This document shows positions 8,948 through 18,010 of a stretch of 56,984 nucleotides of DNA, piece after piece (within the stretch, counting starts at the first letter, position 1; every line of letters starts with the position of its first letter). Origin of the DNA: an uncultured Actinomycetes bacterium. Lineage in GTDB: Bacteria > Actinomycetota > Actinomycetes > S36-B12 > CAIYMF01. The stretch spans positions 1-56,984 of the forward strand of contig CAIXFH010000108.1 in assembly GCA_903918645.1 (NCBI GenBank), given 5' to 3'. A program made the position numbers and the translations under genes. A model generated the notes under the pieces. That model saw nothing but the letters and a program-made list of their open reading frames with translations, made no database searches and was not told the origin of the DNA.

Positions 8948-9895
8948 TCAGGAAGCAGGTTGATCGGGAGTGGCGATCCAATGTGCGGCCTCGGGCAGCA
9001 CTGGCGGAACGACCTCCCGGGGCGTAAGGCCAAGGCTTACGACGTGAGAAGCGACCTCGCCGACCGTGGTTATCCACGTGCCGCCGAGAGACTTCATCCG
9101 GTCAAGGAGCCGGTCGAGTACTTCAGCGCGGGCGGGCCGACCCGACATGAATGGGTGACAGCACAGATTGAATGCGGCACCGAGTTTGTGCATCGCCTCC
9201 AACTCCAAAGTCCACATCTCCAGGGCTTTGGCCGGGCTCTCGATGACCCCGGTACCGATGAGGTCAGGCAGGAAGGCGTACTGCTCCCAGTCGTCAAGCC
9301 CCCACCACACCGGCACCTCTACCAGGGTGGTGCCGTTCGTCGATCCGGGCACTGCCAGCACGTAGGGGTGATCGGAGTCCATCAGGCTTGAGTCGTAGAT
9401 GAAGCCGCGGTCGGCGAGTAGGCGCGGGGTGTGCCAGTTCATCTCCCACATCGGGGCGCGATAGCCGACGGGCCGCACGCCAGCGACATCCCAGAGCGCC
9501 TTGAGGCCCAGATCGATCATCTCGCCCTCGGTCTGCTCCGACATCCCGATCGTGCTCTCGTGGAAGTAACTGTGGTGTGCGATCTCATGCCCAGCCTCGA
9601 CGATCGACCGAACCACGTCGGGATAGCGGTGAGCGGTGTAGCCGGGAGTGAAGAAGGTGCCGCGCACTCCGTGATTGGCCAGGATCGACAGGATGCGAGG
9701 CACCCCAACCAGCGGACCATAGGACTGGTGAGTCATCGGAGTCATGCGGTGCATGGAATTGATGTCGACGGTGAGGACCGCGGCCTCGGCGTCGAGGTCG
9801 AAGGTGAGGCAGCCAGCTGCCTGGTAGCCCTCCGGCCACGCGATGGCCGCAGGTGCAACCGCCGGACTCCGAAGCTCGTCAGCGTGCTGTGCCAT
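8948..9895 (-). CDS. Polysaccharide deacetylase (NodB-fold) family protein
   Basis: A protein of about 315 residues with NodB-homology motifs: LTFDLDAEA (metal Asp), FFTPGYTAHRYP, the His-x3-His pair in AHHSYFHE, YRAPMWEMN, and CCHPFMSGRP near the C-terminus. No signal peptide is seen, so it is cytoplasmic, like the PuuE allantoinase/HpPgdA branch that acts on small amides rather than cell-wall polymers. The start is the ATG at 9895 because GGGGAG lies just upstream. As first gene of the operon with an APC permease and a ureohydrolase, it probably removes an acyl group or opens a cyclic amide. That function is inferred. Confidence 0.83.
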   Translation of the reverse strand: MAQHADELRSPAVAPAAIAWPEGYQAAGCLTFDLDAEAAVLTVDINSMHRMTPMTHQSYGPLVGVPRILSILANHGVRGTFFTPGYTAHRYPDVVRSIVEAGHEIAHHSYFHESTIGMSEQTEGEMIDLGLKALWDVAGVRPVGYRAPMWEMNWHTPRLLADRGFIYDSSLMDSDHPYVLAVPGSTNGTTLVEVPVWWGLDDWEQYAFLPDLIGTGVIESPAKALEMWTLELEAMHKLGAAFNLCCHPFMSGRPARAEVLDRLLDRMKSLGGTWITTVGEVASHVVSLGLTPREVVPPVLPEAAHWIATPDQPAS

Positions 9896-9921
9896 AGCGC
9901 CTCCCCTGTCTGAATATGTGC

Positions 9922-9939
9922 TGACAATCGCGGTTGTCA
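9922..9939. promoter_or_regulatory. Candidate PucR operator in the divergent promoter
   Basis: TGACAATCGCGGTTGTCA is an 18-bp dyad with 16 of 18 positions symmetric, centred between the divergent deacetylase operon (start 9895) and the PucR gene (start 10048). It is followed by a second overlapping dyad, GTCAC-5-GTGAC (9936-9950), and further on by the perfect 12-bp palindrome GTGCCATGGCAC (10008-10019). The position suits control of the leftward operon and autoregulation. Binding is inferred. Confidence 0.5.
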
Positions 9940-10047
9940 CGATGTGTGACCATCCGACCGCAGCGCAAACCTTCCCGATCCATTCATCCTGCGGTATGAA
10001 TTACCTCGTGCCATGGCACTAAGGGCGGCCTCGAAATGGGAGCATTC

Positions 10048-11586
10048 ATGTCAATAACCGTTCGCGAACTACTGCAGTTACCTCACCTTCAGGCAGTACT
10101 GCTCGCTGGTGATACCGGTATTGATCGTGACATCAGTTGGGTGCACACCTCGGATCTGCCTAATGCGTGGGAGTGGCAAGGCCCGGGGGAGCTCCTGCTC
10201 ACCAACGGCACCGGGCTACCAGTCGACCCCGCGGGTCAGGTCGAGTTCATCGAACGACTCGCGGCCACCGGCGCGACCGGGCTCGCCGCTGGCGGAGGTG
10301 TGCCCGGACCCACAATGACGCCCGCACTTCTGCGTCGAGCCGCCGATCTGGACCTACCCGTACTCACCGTGCCGTTCAGCGTCCCGTTCACCTCGGTAGT
10401 GCGCGCGGTCGCCACGGCAAACGAGCGCGAGGAATCCCGGCAGTTGCTCGTGGTCGCGCGGCTGTACGAGTTGCTTCGTCAATCCATCGCCGTCGGCAGC
10501 GCGGGGCCTGGCCTGCTCGAGCGGCTCGGCCACGAACTTGGTGTCCGCCTCTACCTTGTCGACCCAGTGAACGGCCGCTCGCTACTCGATAACGACGATG
10601 AGAACCCATACGCAGCATCGCTTGCCGCCGGCTTTGCTCAGCACGGTCAGGCACTTCCCGGCATGTTGCGCCTCACCCGCGACGATGACCCACATCAAAC
10701 TGCGGTAGCAGTCGGGGTCCCCACCGAACGACCGACTGCGCTGGTGATCGAGTCGTTCGGCCACGCGCTCCCAAGCACCGTGCTACTCCAGCATGCCGCT
10801 GCGGTGGGGGCCCTGGAACTCGCACAGTTGACAGCGCGGCAAGAGCGCCAGCGTCGAGCGGGCGGCGACCTGCTTGGCCAGTTGCTCGACCGTAGGGTCG
10901 ATGACGACACTGCCATCAGCGCGGTGGGGGCTCTCGGGCTGGCACTGGCTGAGTGCGTGATCGTCGCTACTCGAGCGCAATTAGTCGACACCGATCCGGC
11001 GGGCGAACTCACCAGATCGCGGTTACCGCACCTCACCGTGCTCCGGGATGGCTACGCCTACTTCCTCGTGCCCGCCCTCGCCCTCGCCGACGCCGGCACC
11101 GGCACCGGCACCGAAAACAACACCGCCGATCGGTGGCTCGCCGGCTCGGTAGCAGGTGTCAGCGACACAGTCGGACGGCCAGCCCGGGCACCCGAGGCAG
11201 CCGCGGAAGCTGGCTGGGCACTGTCGGCAAGCGAGGCCGAGGGACGCTCACTACTGCACTTCGGCGAAGGGACGATCCTGCTGCCTCGCACCGTTGCCGA
11301 AGCGGAGGCGATTGTCGCCCGAGTGCTCGGCCCGCTCCTGGCACACGATGAGCGAACGGGCGAATACCTCAAAACCGTGCGAGTAATCCTCGAACTCGAC
11401 CGCTCGTGGCAGGCAGCAGCAGCCCAGTTGCACATCCATAAGCAGACACTCGGTTATCGGCTGCGCAAGATCGAGGCGCTGACCGGACGCGGATTCGTCC
11501 GCACCGAGCACCTCGCGGAGTGGTGGATGGCGCTTCGTGCCTACGACATGCTCGCCGGGCTAGGCACCTCACGGCGCGTCTCCTGA
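10048..11586 (+). CDS. PucR family transcriptional regulator
   Basis: A regulator of about 512 residues. The N-terminal PucR sensory domain starts SITVRELLQLPHLQAVLLAG and includes DLPNAWEWQGPGELLLTNG. A central region follows, then the C-terminal PucR-type helix-turn-helix (DRSWQAAAAQLHIHKQTLGY followed by RLRKIEALTG). I choose the ATG at 10048, which has GGGAG at proper spacing; an in-frame ATG at 10036 adds four residues. It is transcribed away from the deacetylase/permease/ureohydrolase operon and very likely controls it in response to a nitrogenous substrate. Confidence 0.87.
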   Translation: MSITVRELLQLPHLQAVLLAGDTGIDRDISWVHTSDLPNAWEWQGPGELLLTNGTGLPVDPAGQVEFIERLAATGATGLAAGGGVPGPTMTPALLRRAADLDLPVLTVPFSVPFTSVVRAVATANEREESRQLLVVARLYELLRQSIAVGSAGPGLLERLGHELGVRLYLVDPVNGRSLLDNDDENPYAASLAAGFAQHGQALPGMLRLTRDDDPHQTAVAVGVPTERPTALVIESFGHALPSTVLLQHAAAVGALELAQLTARQERQRRAGGDLLGQLLDRRVDDDTAISAVGALGLALAECVIVATRAQLVDTDPAGELTRSRLPHLTVLRDGYAYFLVPALALADAGTGTGTENNTADRWLAGSVAGVSDTVGRPARAPEAAAEAGWALSASEAEGRSLLHFGEGTILLPRTVAEAEAIVARVLGPLLAHDERTGEYLKTVRVILELDRSWQAAAAQLHIHKQTLGYRLRKIEALTGRGFVRTEHLAEWWMALRAYDMLAGLGTSRRVS

Positions 11587-11605
11587 CCCGAGTGGTCTCG
11601 CTGAT

Positions 11606-11621
11606 CCTGATACTGATCAGG
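11606..11621. terminator. Weak hairpin between convergent genes
   Basis: CCTGAT-ACTG-ATCAGG forms a 6-bp stem with a 4-base loop where the PucR gene (ends 11586) meets the convergent secreted-protein gene (ends 11617). No T-run follows on either strand, so it would be at best a weak bidirectional terminator. Confidence 0.35.
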
Positions 11622-13947
11622 GCTGCGTGAATGCCTTACTTGCCACGGGCCCTAGACCCACGGCATTCCTGGCCTGCACCTGTACTTGGTAGCTGCGCCC
11701 CTGGACCCGACCGCTGATGCTCGCCGTGCGCGCAGCAGCCGTGGTAGAGATCCAGGCCGAGTATGTCTTGGCCACAGTGTCGTACCAGCGAACCCGGTAA
11801 CCGGTGATAGCACTGCTGCCCACAGAAACGGGAACAACCCAGGTCACCTTGGCCGACTGAGCGGGCGAAGCCGGGAAGCTCAGGGACAAACTGCGCGGCT
11901 CAGAAGGAGCGCCGGCCATGACCGCCGACGAAGCCGCCGAAGACCCGGACTCCTTGCCAGCACCGTTTCTCGCTTGGACCGTGAACGTGTACCTCACACC
12001 ATTGACCAAACCGGTGACTGTGCAAGTGCGCGCGGCCACCGCGGTCAAAGTCGCGCTTGTCGAGCAGGTTCGAGCCGACGAGCCGACATTCGGGGACGCC
12101 GTAACGGTGTAGCGGACGACCGAGACACCACCCGACGTCGACGGCGCAGCCCACGTGACGACCGACGAAGCAGCCCGGGGGCTGGCCTTGACTGACCGCG
12201 GCGCTGATGGGCTGACCGCAGAAACGGTGACCGCGACCTGCGCGTCAAACGAGGCGTAGCCGGGGTCGGTGGGAGTGAATGTCACATCCTGCAATGCCGT
12301 GCCAACTGCAGGAACGGATGCTGGCGACACGAACGCCCAAGTACCTGCCTGGATAGTCTGGCTATCGTTGACGACTACCCCACCGCTGAGGATGGACGCC
12401 GACAACGGCTGGCCATAAGTGATACCGGAGGCTGTCGGGGTGTAGCCCCCGTATACCGATGTTCGGCCAACGATGAACAAGGTCGCCGTGGGCGTGTCAT
12501 CAAATGACCAGCCATCGGCCTGACCACCCGAACAGACGATCGTCCACGAAGTACCTGCAGCCGCTGCTAACGAGTAGCCAGGCGCGGAGCAGGTGGGGTT
12601 AGTGCGGTTCGGCGCGCTCAGCACGGCATAGGTCGAGAGCGAGCTTCCAAAGCTCGTGGCCAGAACTCCGGATGCGTACGTCAACGAGTGGGGGAACACC
12701 GTTACCGAATGTGCCTCAACCGCACCTATCTCGCAGCCGTTGCCCGCCGGGCGAACCTCACCGCGTTGATCCACGACAACGGCCGCCGGGGGCGCACTCT
12801 GGCTCACACATGACGCAGGCGGAATCGCCTCCAGCACAGGCGATCCAGCTAATGGCAGCATCGTGGAGGTAAGGCCACCGTTATCCGCCAGTGGGCCTAG
12901 GCGAGCATCGTTGCTGCTAGCAGTCGAATCGCCGGTGGCCACCAGGTGACACGAGTCGGCCGTTTCATTTGCGTAGTTGTAACCACTGGAAGTCGCGGCC
13001 TGCGAGCACAAAGTCCCAGTCGCCGCCGGGGGCAACGTCAACACATTGGCAGACAATGCGCTGGGCCCCGCGATCGCGCTGCCTGTGGCAGCTGAGTTGC
13101 CGACGAAGGTCGAGTACGCGATGCGCGACGTGCCAGCGTTGATCGCCCCGCCGAGAACCGAGGTGTTGGCGTTGAACGTGCTGTTCAGAACGGAAACAGC
13201 CGCGTCTGGCGCATTGATGGCGCCCCCCGGACCGGATGAACTATTCCCTGCGAAAGTCGATCGGTTGACCACCACGCCAACAAATGTTGCCATCACCGCG
13301 CCGCCGCCATCACTGCCGCAGCCCGAGCAGTCGTCAACATTGTTGATGAACTGGCTGTCATTGATGACAAGGGAAATTGCACCTCTGGCGACACCGTTGT
13401 ACGCAGCGATGGCCCCACCCACGCTCATCGTGTCAGCGGTGTTCGCACTCATAACCACGTGGTTAAGGGTGGCGTTAACTGCCTCCAGCCACAGCGCTCC
13501 GCCGTCGTGAGCGACGCCACCGGTAAAACTGAGGTCACTCACCACGACTGTGAGGGTCGTCTCGCTGAAAAAGCCTGGTGAGAGAACGCCAGACAGTTGC
13601 ATGATGCCACCGCTGGACTGGTGGGCTCCGCCTACCAGGGTCGCACCGTTGCCAACGATGGTGAGCAGCCCCGTCCCGGAATAGGTGATTTGGCTCGACA
13701 GCGTGATGGAAGTCTGCGAGCCGATGTCGACACAGACCGACCCGCCGTCATGACCCTGGGCATCTGCCATTGCTTGGCGCAGGGTCCCGGTGCCACTGTC
13801 GGAGGTGCTGGTCACCGTGAAGTGCGACGAGTCTGCGGTTGGGCACAAGACAGCGTCCGCCGAGCCAGCACTCGCGACGGCAAGCCCGCTCAAAGCGAGA
13901 ACCGCAACGACCAGTGCACTGACACGGGGACGAACTCGGTCTGGCAT
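11617..13947 (-). CDS. Secreted beta-helix protein with choice-of-anchor-Q and two fibronectin III domains
   Basis: From the ATG at 13947 the protein is 776 residues. A Sec signal peptide (VSALVVAVLALSGLAVASAG...ADA) is followed by a right-handed beta-helix region full of GGAI/NSTF-type rungs (LNSTFNANTSVLGGAIN, VNRSTFAGNSSSGPGGAIN). Then comes a choice-of-anchor-Q motif (DARLGPLADNGGLTSTMLPL ... CEIGAVE), an MBG/Ig-like domain (YGGYTPTASGITYGQPLSAS) and two FN3 domains, roughly 578-679 and 680-776. No LPxTG or membrane anchor is visible, so it is probably released or loosely wall-bound. Likely an extracellular adhesin or glycan-binding protein; no catalytic site is identifiable. Confidence 0.82.
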   Translation of the reverse strand: MPDRVRPRVSALVVAVLALSGLAVASAGSADAVLCPTADSSHFTVTSTSDSGTGTLRQAMADAQGHDGGSVCVDIGSQTSITLSSQITYSGTGLLTIVGNGATLVGGAHQSSGGIMQLSGVLSPGFFSETTLTVVVSDLSFTGGVAHDGGALWLEAVNATLNHVVMSANTADTMSVGGAIAAYNGVARGAISLVINDSQFINNVDDCSGCGSDGGGAVMATFVGVVVNRSTFAGNSSSGPGGAINAPDAAVSVLNSTFNANTSVLGGAINAGTSRIAYSTFVGNSAATGSAIAGPSALSANVLTLPPAATGTLCSQAATSSGYNYANETADSCHLVATGDSTASSNDARLGPLADNGGLTSTMLPLAGSPVLEAIPPASCVSQSAPPAAVVVDQRGEVRPAGNGCEIGAVEAHSVTVFPHSLTYASGVLATSFGSSLSTYAVLSAPNRTNPTCSAPGYSLAAAAGTSWTIVCSGGQADGWSFDDTPTATLFIVGRTSVYGGYTPTASGITYGQPLSASILSGGVVVNDSQTIQAGTWAFVSPASVPAVGTALQDVTFTPTDPGYASFDAQVAVTVSAVSPSAPRSVKASPRAASSVVTWAAPSTSGGVSVVRYTVTASPNVGSSARTCSTSATLTAVAARTCTVTGLVNGVRYTFTVQARNGAGKESGSSAASSAVMAGAPSEPRSLSLSFPASPAQSAKVTWVVPVSVGSSAITGYRVRWYDTVAKTYSAWISTTAAARTASISGRVQGRSYQVQVQARNAVGLGPVASKAFTQP

Positions 13948-13972
13948 CCGCACAACAATGTCCCTTGCTGGG

Positions 13973-14022
13973 GCCACCGTGAGACGGTGGCATCCTCGCC
14001 GGCTGCGAAAACCGCAACCGGC
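13973..14022 (-). promoter_or_regulatory. Two strong hairpins in the 5' leader of the secreted protein
   Basis: Just upstream of the ATG at 13947 the minus-strand RNA can form a 10-bp stem (14022-13998, one mismatch, 5-base loop) and then a perfect 7-bp stem GCCACCG/CGGTGGC with a 5-base loop (13991-13973). I could not match the pair to a known riboswitch. They may be a structured leader or attenuator. A hairpin here also argues against the longer open frame extending to 14067. Confidence 0.4.
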
Positions 14023-14322
14023 GTCGAGAAGCTCAAGCGCCCCCCAGCACACGCATATTTTCGACATTCAGTGGAGCACATGTCAACGACATCGCTAATG
14101 AAAGCCCTTGAAAGAGTGGCTAATCTGCTTGGACGACCCGGCCCCACGACACTGTGATGTGACCAATTCCGGCGACCTCGCAAGCGCACGGATTGGCCGA
14201 CACAATCAGCATGAGCGACCAGGGATTGCGCGATCGCGCTGCACTCACGCTGCGGATCGGATCGCTTGCTAATTCCGTTGGGTCGATCCCGCAGCAGCCG
14301 AAGGTCTTCTAGTCTGAGAAAT
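14023..14322. other. Divergent intergenic region, no gene seen
   Basis: About 300 bp between the divergent secreted-protein and hydrolase genes. No convincing reading frame or RNA gene is visible. It must hold both promoters, but I cannot place -35/-10 pairs with confidence. Confidence 0.4.
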
Positions 14323-15369
14323 ATGCGAGCGGGGGTGCGCCGATGGCTGGTAGCGGGTGTGGCGCTGACCACGCTCATCGCGATTGTGGGCGCAATCGCC
14401 CGATGGCCCACCCGCGAGACTGAAGTCCGAGCCGCCACAGTCTCGACTCCGTCGTCGGCGCATGCCTCGATCCGCCCGCCAGCGACGACCAGCGCACCTC
14501 CAGCCGCACAGTCGCCGGTAAGTCAGTCGCCCAGCTCGACAGCGCCCAGCTCGACAGCGCCCAGTTCGACAGCGCCCAGTTCGACAGTTGCCGGTGTATT
14601 CGTCGCAGCAGGCGTTCGCCAATGGCTGCATTGTCAGGGCAGTGGACCACTGACCGTGGTCGTGGTGACTGGCCTGCAAACACCAGCTTCGGCGTGGGTA
14701 AGCGTACGTCCAACCTTGGAACGGATCACTCGAACGTGTGTGTACGACCGGCCCGGCCTAGGTCGAAGCCCGGCACGGCACGACACAACAAGGGTTGTCG
14801 ATGCGGAACTGTATGCGCGGGAGTTGGTCGCCTTGCTTGCAGTGGCTGGGGAAGGTCGCCGAGTGGTCCTGGTTGGGCACTCGTTCGGCGGCCTCATCGC
14901 GCGGGCGTTTGTGGCCATCGACCCAACCCGTGTTCGCGGTGTGCTGCTAGCCGAGAGCGTCACACCGCACGACCCGACCACAGGGGCCTACTGGGCAGAG
15001 GCAGGGCATCGAGTGAATATGGTCCCGAGTTCAGTTGCCGCGAGCCCACCGAAAGCGAGCCATGAACCGGCTTTTGGACGACTACCCCTGCTCGTACTCA
15101 GCGCCTCCAACCCTGAAGGGGACCATCTTGGCGGCCCCACCTATGGCCAACCGCCATCGCGGACCGAGCTCTGGCGCACGCAGCAACGGGCCGAACTCGC
15201 CCTATCCGACAATGCGATCCAAGTGATCGCGCGTTCGGGTCACGTGCTTCAACAGGACAATCCAGCCGCGGTGGTCGACGCAGTGCGAGCACTTGTCGCC
15301 GCAGCCACCACCGGAAAGTTCCTGCAGTGCAAGAACATCTGGCGGGACGACAAAGCGACGTGCCGCTAG
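14323..15369 (+). CDS. Membrane-anchored alpha/beta hydrolase
   Basis: A protein of about 348 residues. Residues 6-28 (RRWLVAGVALTTLIAIVGAI) form a signal anchor or uncleaved signal peptide. A low-complexity Ser/Thr/Pro/Ala linker follows, then an alpha/beta hydrolase domain with YDRPGLGRS, the nucleophile elbow GHSFGG and a late ARSGHVLQQDNP histidine. The C-terminus CKNIWRDDKATC could carry a disulfide. The ATG at 14323 is preferred over one at 14266 because it directly precedes the membrane segment. An extracytoplasmic esterase, lipase or similar hydrolase; substrate unknown. Confidence 0.8.
   Translation: MRAGVRRWLVAGVALTTLIAIVGAIARWPTRETEVRAATVSTPSSAHASIRPPATTSAPPAAQSPVSQSPSSTAPSSTAPSSTAPSSTVAGVFVAAGVRQWLHCQGSGPLTVVVVTGLQTPASAWVSVRPTLERITRTCVYDRPGLGRSPARHDTTRVVDAELYARELVALLAVAGEGRRVVLVGHSFGGLIARAFVAIDPTRVRGVLLAESVTPHDPTTGAYWAEAGHRVNMVPSSVAASPPKASHEPAFGRLPLLVLSASNPEGDHLGGPTYGQPPSRTELWRTQQRAELALSDNAIQVIARSGHVLQQDNPAAVVDAVRALVAAATTGKFLQCKNIWRDDKATCR
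14531..14590 (+). repeat. 15-bp tandem repeat coding a Ser-Ser-Thr-Ala-Pro linker
   Basis: Units of CCAGCTCGACAGCGC (with C/T variants) are repeated four times in frame, encoding APSST units in the linker between membrane anchor and hydrolase domain. Copy changes would lengthen or shorten the linker without a frameshift. Confidence 0.9.
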
Positions 15370-15374
15370 CGGCA
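15361..15374. terminator. Perfect 14-bp palindrome at a convergent gene end
   Basis: TGCCGCTAGCGGCA spans the TAG stop of the hydrolase gene and precedes the convergent end of the ABC ATPase gene (15394). It can fold into a short 5-bp stem. Without a T-run its terminator role is doubtful. Confidence 0.3.
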
Positions 15375-15393
15375 AGTCATTCGTAGGAGCTAC

Positions 15394-16335
15394 TCAGGCA
15401 AGTAGGTTCGCCACGTCATCGGCTCGGTGGCAAGCGACTTGCCGCCCGCCGACATCGCGCAGAGCCGGAGTCTGGGCACGACAGATGTCCAGCACCAGCG
15501 GGCAGCGCTCGGAGTAGGGGCATCCCGTCGACGGGACCGACGCCCCCGCGGTGATGCGCGTGAGTGCGGGCCGATGCACCCCAATCTCGGGAACGGCCGA
15601 TCGCAATGCACGCGTGTACGGGTGCACTGGCGAGTCGAGCAGATCCCGAGTGGGTCCGCTTTCCATGACCGCGCCTTCGTACAGGACCACACTCGACTCG
15701 CACAGCCGGTCGACGACGGCGAGGTTGTGCGAGATCAGTACGTAGGCCAATTGACGACGCTCTCGCAGCCCCTCAACCAGTTGCAGAACGCGCTCCTGCA
15801 CAGTGACGTCAAGAGCGCTGGTCGGCTCGTCGAGCACGAGCAGCCGTGGCTCCAGAGCCAAGGCGCGCGCGATCACCACGCGCTGACGTTGTCCGCCAGA
15901 GAGCTGGTGCGGATAGCGCGTCATGATGTCGATGGGTAGGCCAACCTCGTCGAGTAGTGCGGCCACCCGCTCTCGTCGCTGAGCCTTGGGCACCGTGTCA
16001 TGAATCGCGAGGGGCTCCGATACCGACGACAGCACCGACATCCGTGGGTCAAGAGCGCCGTCACCGTCCTGGAAGACGAGTTGCACATCGCGGCGATACG
16101 CCGACAGCGCAGAACCCTTGAGCGCGAGCACATCTGCGCCGTCGAATGTCACGGACCCAGACCCAGCCGGATGCAACTTCAGCAGCGCGCGCGCAATCGT
16201 CGTCTTGCCTGATCCAGACTCGCCGATGATGCCCAGGCCATAAGGCCCGGCTGGTACACGCAGGTCGACTCCGTGTACGACCTCGCGTTCGCCGTAGGAC
16301 AGACGCAACCCCTGAACGAGGAGCAGGTCACTCAT
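15394..16335 (-). CDS. Dipeptide/oligopeptide-type ABC importer ATPase (DppF/OppF type)
   Basis: A 313-residue ATPase with Walker A GESGSGKTT, signature LSGGQRQRVVIA and Walker B LLVLDEPTSALD. It has the C-terminal oligopeptide-transporter extension including the cysteine cluster CPYSERCPLVLDIC, which in this family can hold an iron-sulfur cluster. It overlaps the second ATPase gene by ATGA (16332-16335). It is the last of seven genes transcribed from 23287 and energises the importer encoded here. Confidence 0.88.
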   Translation of the reverse strand: MSDLLLVQGLRLSYGEREVVHGVDLRVPAGPYGLGIIGESGSGKTTIARALLKLHPAGSGSVTFDGADVLALKGSALSAYRRDVQLVFQDGDGALDPRMSVLSSVSEPLAIHDTVPKAQRRERVAALLDEVGLPIDIMTRYPHQLSGGQRQRVVIARALALEPRLLVLDEPTSALDVTVQERVLQLVEGLRERRQLAYVLISHNLAVVDRLCESSVVLYEGAVMESGPTRDLLDSPVHPYTRALRSAVPEIGVHRPALTRITAGASVPSTGCPYSERCPLVLDICRAQTPALRDVGGRQVACHRADDVANLLA

Positions 16336-17099
16336 CGGGTCCGTCCGATCACAGGCACGGCCAGCAACAACTCACGGGTGTACTGCTGCGCCGGTTCGTG
16401 CAGGATCTGCGAGGTGGGCCCTTGCTCGACGACTTCTCCGCGACGCATCACCATCACCTGATCTGCGAGTTCGCCGATCACAGCGAGGTCGTGGGAGATG
16501 AACACGATCGCGGTGCCATGACGTTCGCGTAGGCCACGCAACACATCGATGACCTCTGACTGCACCGTGACGTCGAGGGCGCTGGTCGGCTCGTCCGCGA
16601 TCAGTACATCGACCCGCAGCGCGGCGACCAAAGCAATCGCAAAGCGTTGCGCCTGACCACCAGATACTTCATGTGGGTAACGACTCAGGATCTGCGGATC
16701 GAGCACCACTTCTACTAGGGCCTGCTCCATGCGAGCCTGTCGCTCGGCGCGAGGAACACCGTGCAACTTAAGCGTGCGACCGAACAGAGCGCCAAGAGTG
16801 ATAGTCGGATTGAGCGACGCGCGAGGGCTTTGCAAAATCATTGCCATCCGACGCCCGCGCACGGCACGCCACTGCTTGTTGGTCAACGTGCTGAGTTCGA
16901 CGCCGCCGAGTTGCACGCTGCCGGTCACGCTGCCACCGGCGTAACGGGTGAGACCCATCAGAGCAAGAGCTGTCTGCGACTTCCCTGAGCCACTCTCGCC
17001 CGCGATTCCGAGGACCTGACCTGCTGCCAGATCTAGCTCGGGGATATGGGCGACAACAGAGTCACCGTAGGAGACCTGAAGGTCGCGAACTCGGATCAC
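16332..17099 (-). CDS. Dipeptide/oligopeptide-type ABC importer ATPase (DppD/OppD type, short)
   Basis: The GTG at 17099 lies in a GTGA overlap with the permease stop, giving 255 residues beginning MIRVRDLQVSYG. Walker A is GESGSGKS, the signature VSGGQAQRFAIA and Walker B LIADEPTSALD. The frame is open further upstream, but that extension lies inside the permease gene and has no family resemblance. It is shorter than usual DppD proteins (about 320-330 residues): the C-terminal oligopeptide extension with its cysteines is absent, leaving only the partner ATPase with one. Confidence 0.86.
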   Translation of the reverse strand: MIRVRDLQVSYGDSVVAHIPELDLAAGQVLGIAGESGSGKSQTALALMGLTRYAGGSVTGSVQLGGVELSTLTNKQWRAVRGRRMAMILQSPRASLNPTITLGALFGRTLKLHGVPRAERQARMEQALVEVVLDPQILSRYPHEVSGGQAQRFAIALVAALRVDVLIADEPTSALDVTVQSEVIDVLRGLRERHGTAIVFISHDLAVIGELADQVMVMRRGEVVEQGPTSQILHEPAQQYTRELLLAVPVIGRTR

Positions 17100-18010
17100 C
17101 GGAGTCCTCGCTTCGGGTCGAACACGGTCTGTAGCCCGTCGCCGACGAAGTTGAACGCGACTGCCGTGAGCAAGATGGCAAATCCCGGGAACGTGATCAC
17201 CCACCATGCAGTGGTCGCAAGTGGTTGGCCCTGGGCGACCATGAGACCCCACTCCGGAGTCGGATCCTGCGCGCCAAGACCAAGGTAGGACAGCGTCGCG
17301 GCGGTCAAGATGATGCCGGCGGCATCAAGCGACATCTGAACGAAGACCGGTGTTGCGGCGTTGGGCAGCACGTGTCGGACGAGTTGGCGAGTACGACTCG
17401 CACCCAGGACACGCGCAGCATCGGAGTAGCCCTGCCGACGAATCGACGCTGCCTGACCGCGTGCCAGCCGCGCGTACCAAGGCCACCAAGTGAAGGCGAT
17501 CGCCATCGCGGCGTGCAGCGCGCTGGGGCTAAGTACCGCGGCAAGGGCAACAGAAAGGAGCAGCGCCGGGAAGGCGAGGAAGACATCGGTGACCCGCATG
17601 AGAACTGAATCAAGCCAGCCCCCAAAGAACCCAGCAGCCAATCCAACCGTGAGCCCGACAACGGCCGACACCACAAGCACGAGAACAACAATCCCGAGCG
17701 AGACGCGCGCACCAAAGATCACGCGCGTGAAGATGTCTCGGCCCACCATGTCGGTGCCGAACCAATGTGCTGCGCTGGGAGCAAGCAGCGTCTGGGCCGG
17801 GTGCACCACCGCTCCGGCGTCTTGCGGGTAAGGCGTGATCCACGGAGCGAGCAGGCCAGCAAGGACCACGAGCGCGCCTAAGACAGATCCGATAATCAGC
17901 AACGGCACCCGCTTTGCTGAGCCCCATCCGGGCCAGATCCGCGATAGCCGTCGACGGGGCTCGCCCGCTAGATCCGCCGCAGGCAATAGGTCGGGCGTCT
18001 GTCTACTCAT
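17096..18010 (-). CDS. ABC importer permease (DppC type)
   Basis: A 304-residue inner-membrane subunit. The N-terminal helix is followed by the HWFGTDMVGRDIFTRVIFGA motif diagnostic of DppC/OppC, and the EAA-loop region is AASIRRQGYSDAARVLGAS. It overlaps both neighbours (ATGA at 18007-18010, GTGA at 17096-17099). Together with the DppB-type gene it forms the channel of the importer. Confidence 0.88.
   Translation of the reverse strand: MSRQTPDLLPAADLAGEPRRRLSRIWPGWGSAKRVPLLIIGSVLGALVVLAGLLAPWITPYPQDAGAVVHPAQTLLAPSAAHWFGTDMVGRDIFTRVIFGARVSLGIVVLVLVVSAVVGLTVGLAAGFFGGWLDSVLMRVTDVFLAFPALLLSVALAAVLSPSALHAAMAIAFTWWPWYARLARGQAASIRRQGYSDAARVLGASRTRQLVRHVLPNAATPVFVQMSLDAAGIILTAATLSYLGLGAQDPTPEWGLMVAQGQPLATTAWWVITFPGFAILLTAVAFNFVGDGLQTVFDPKRGLR

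Noticed and set aside
14531-14590. Short repeats as a CRISPR array
   Set aside because: Units are contiguous without spacers and encode a Ser/Thr/Pro linker; the other tandem arrays in the window are also spacerless.
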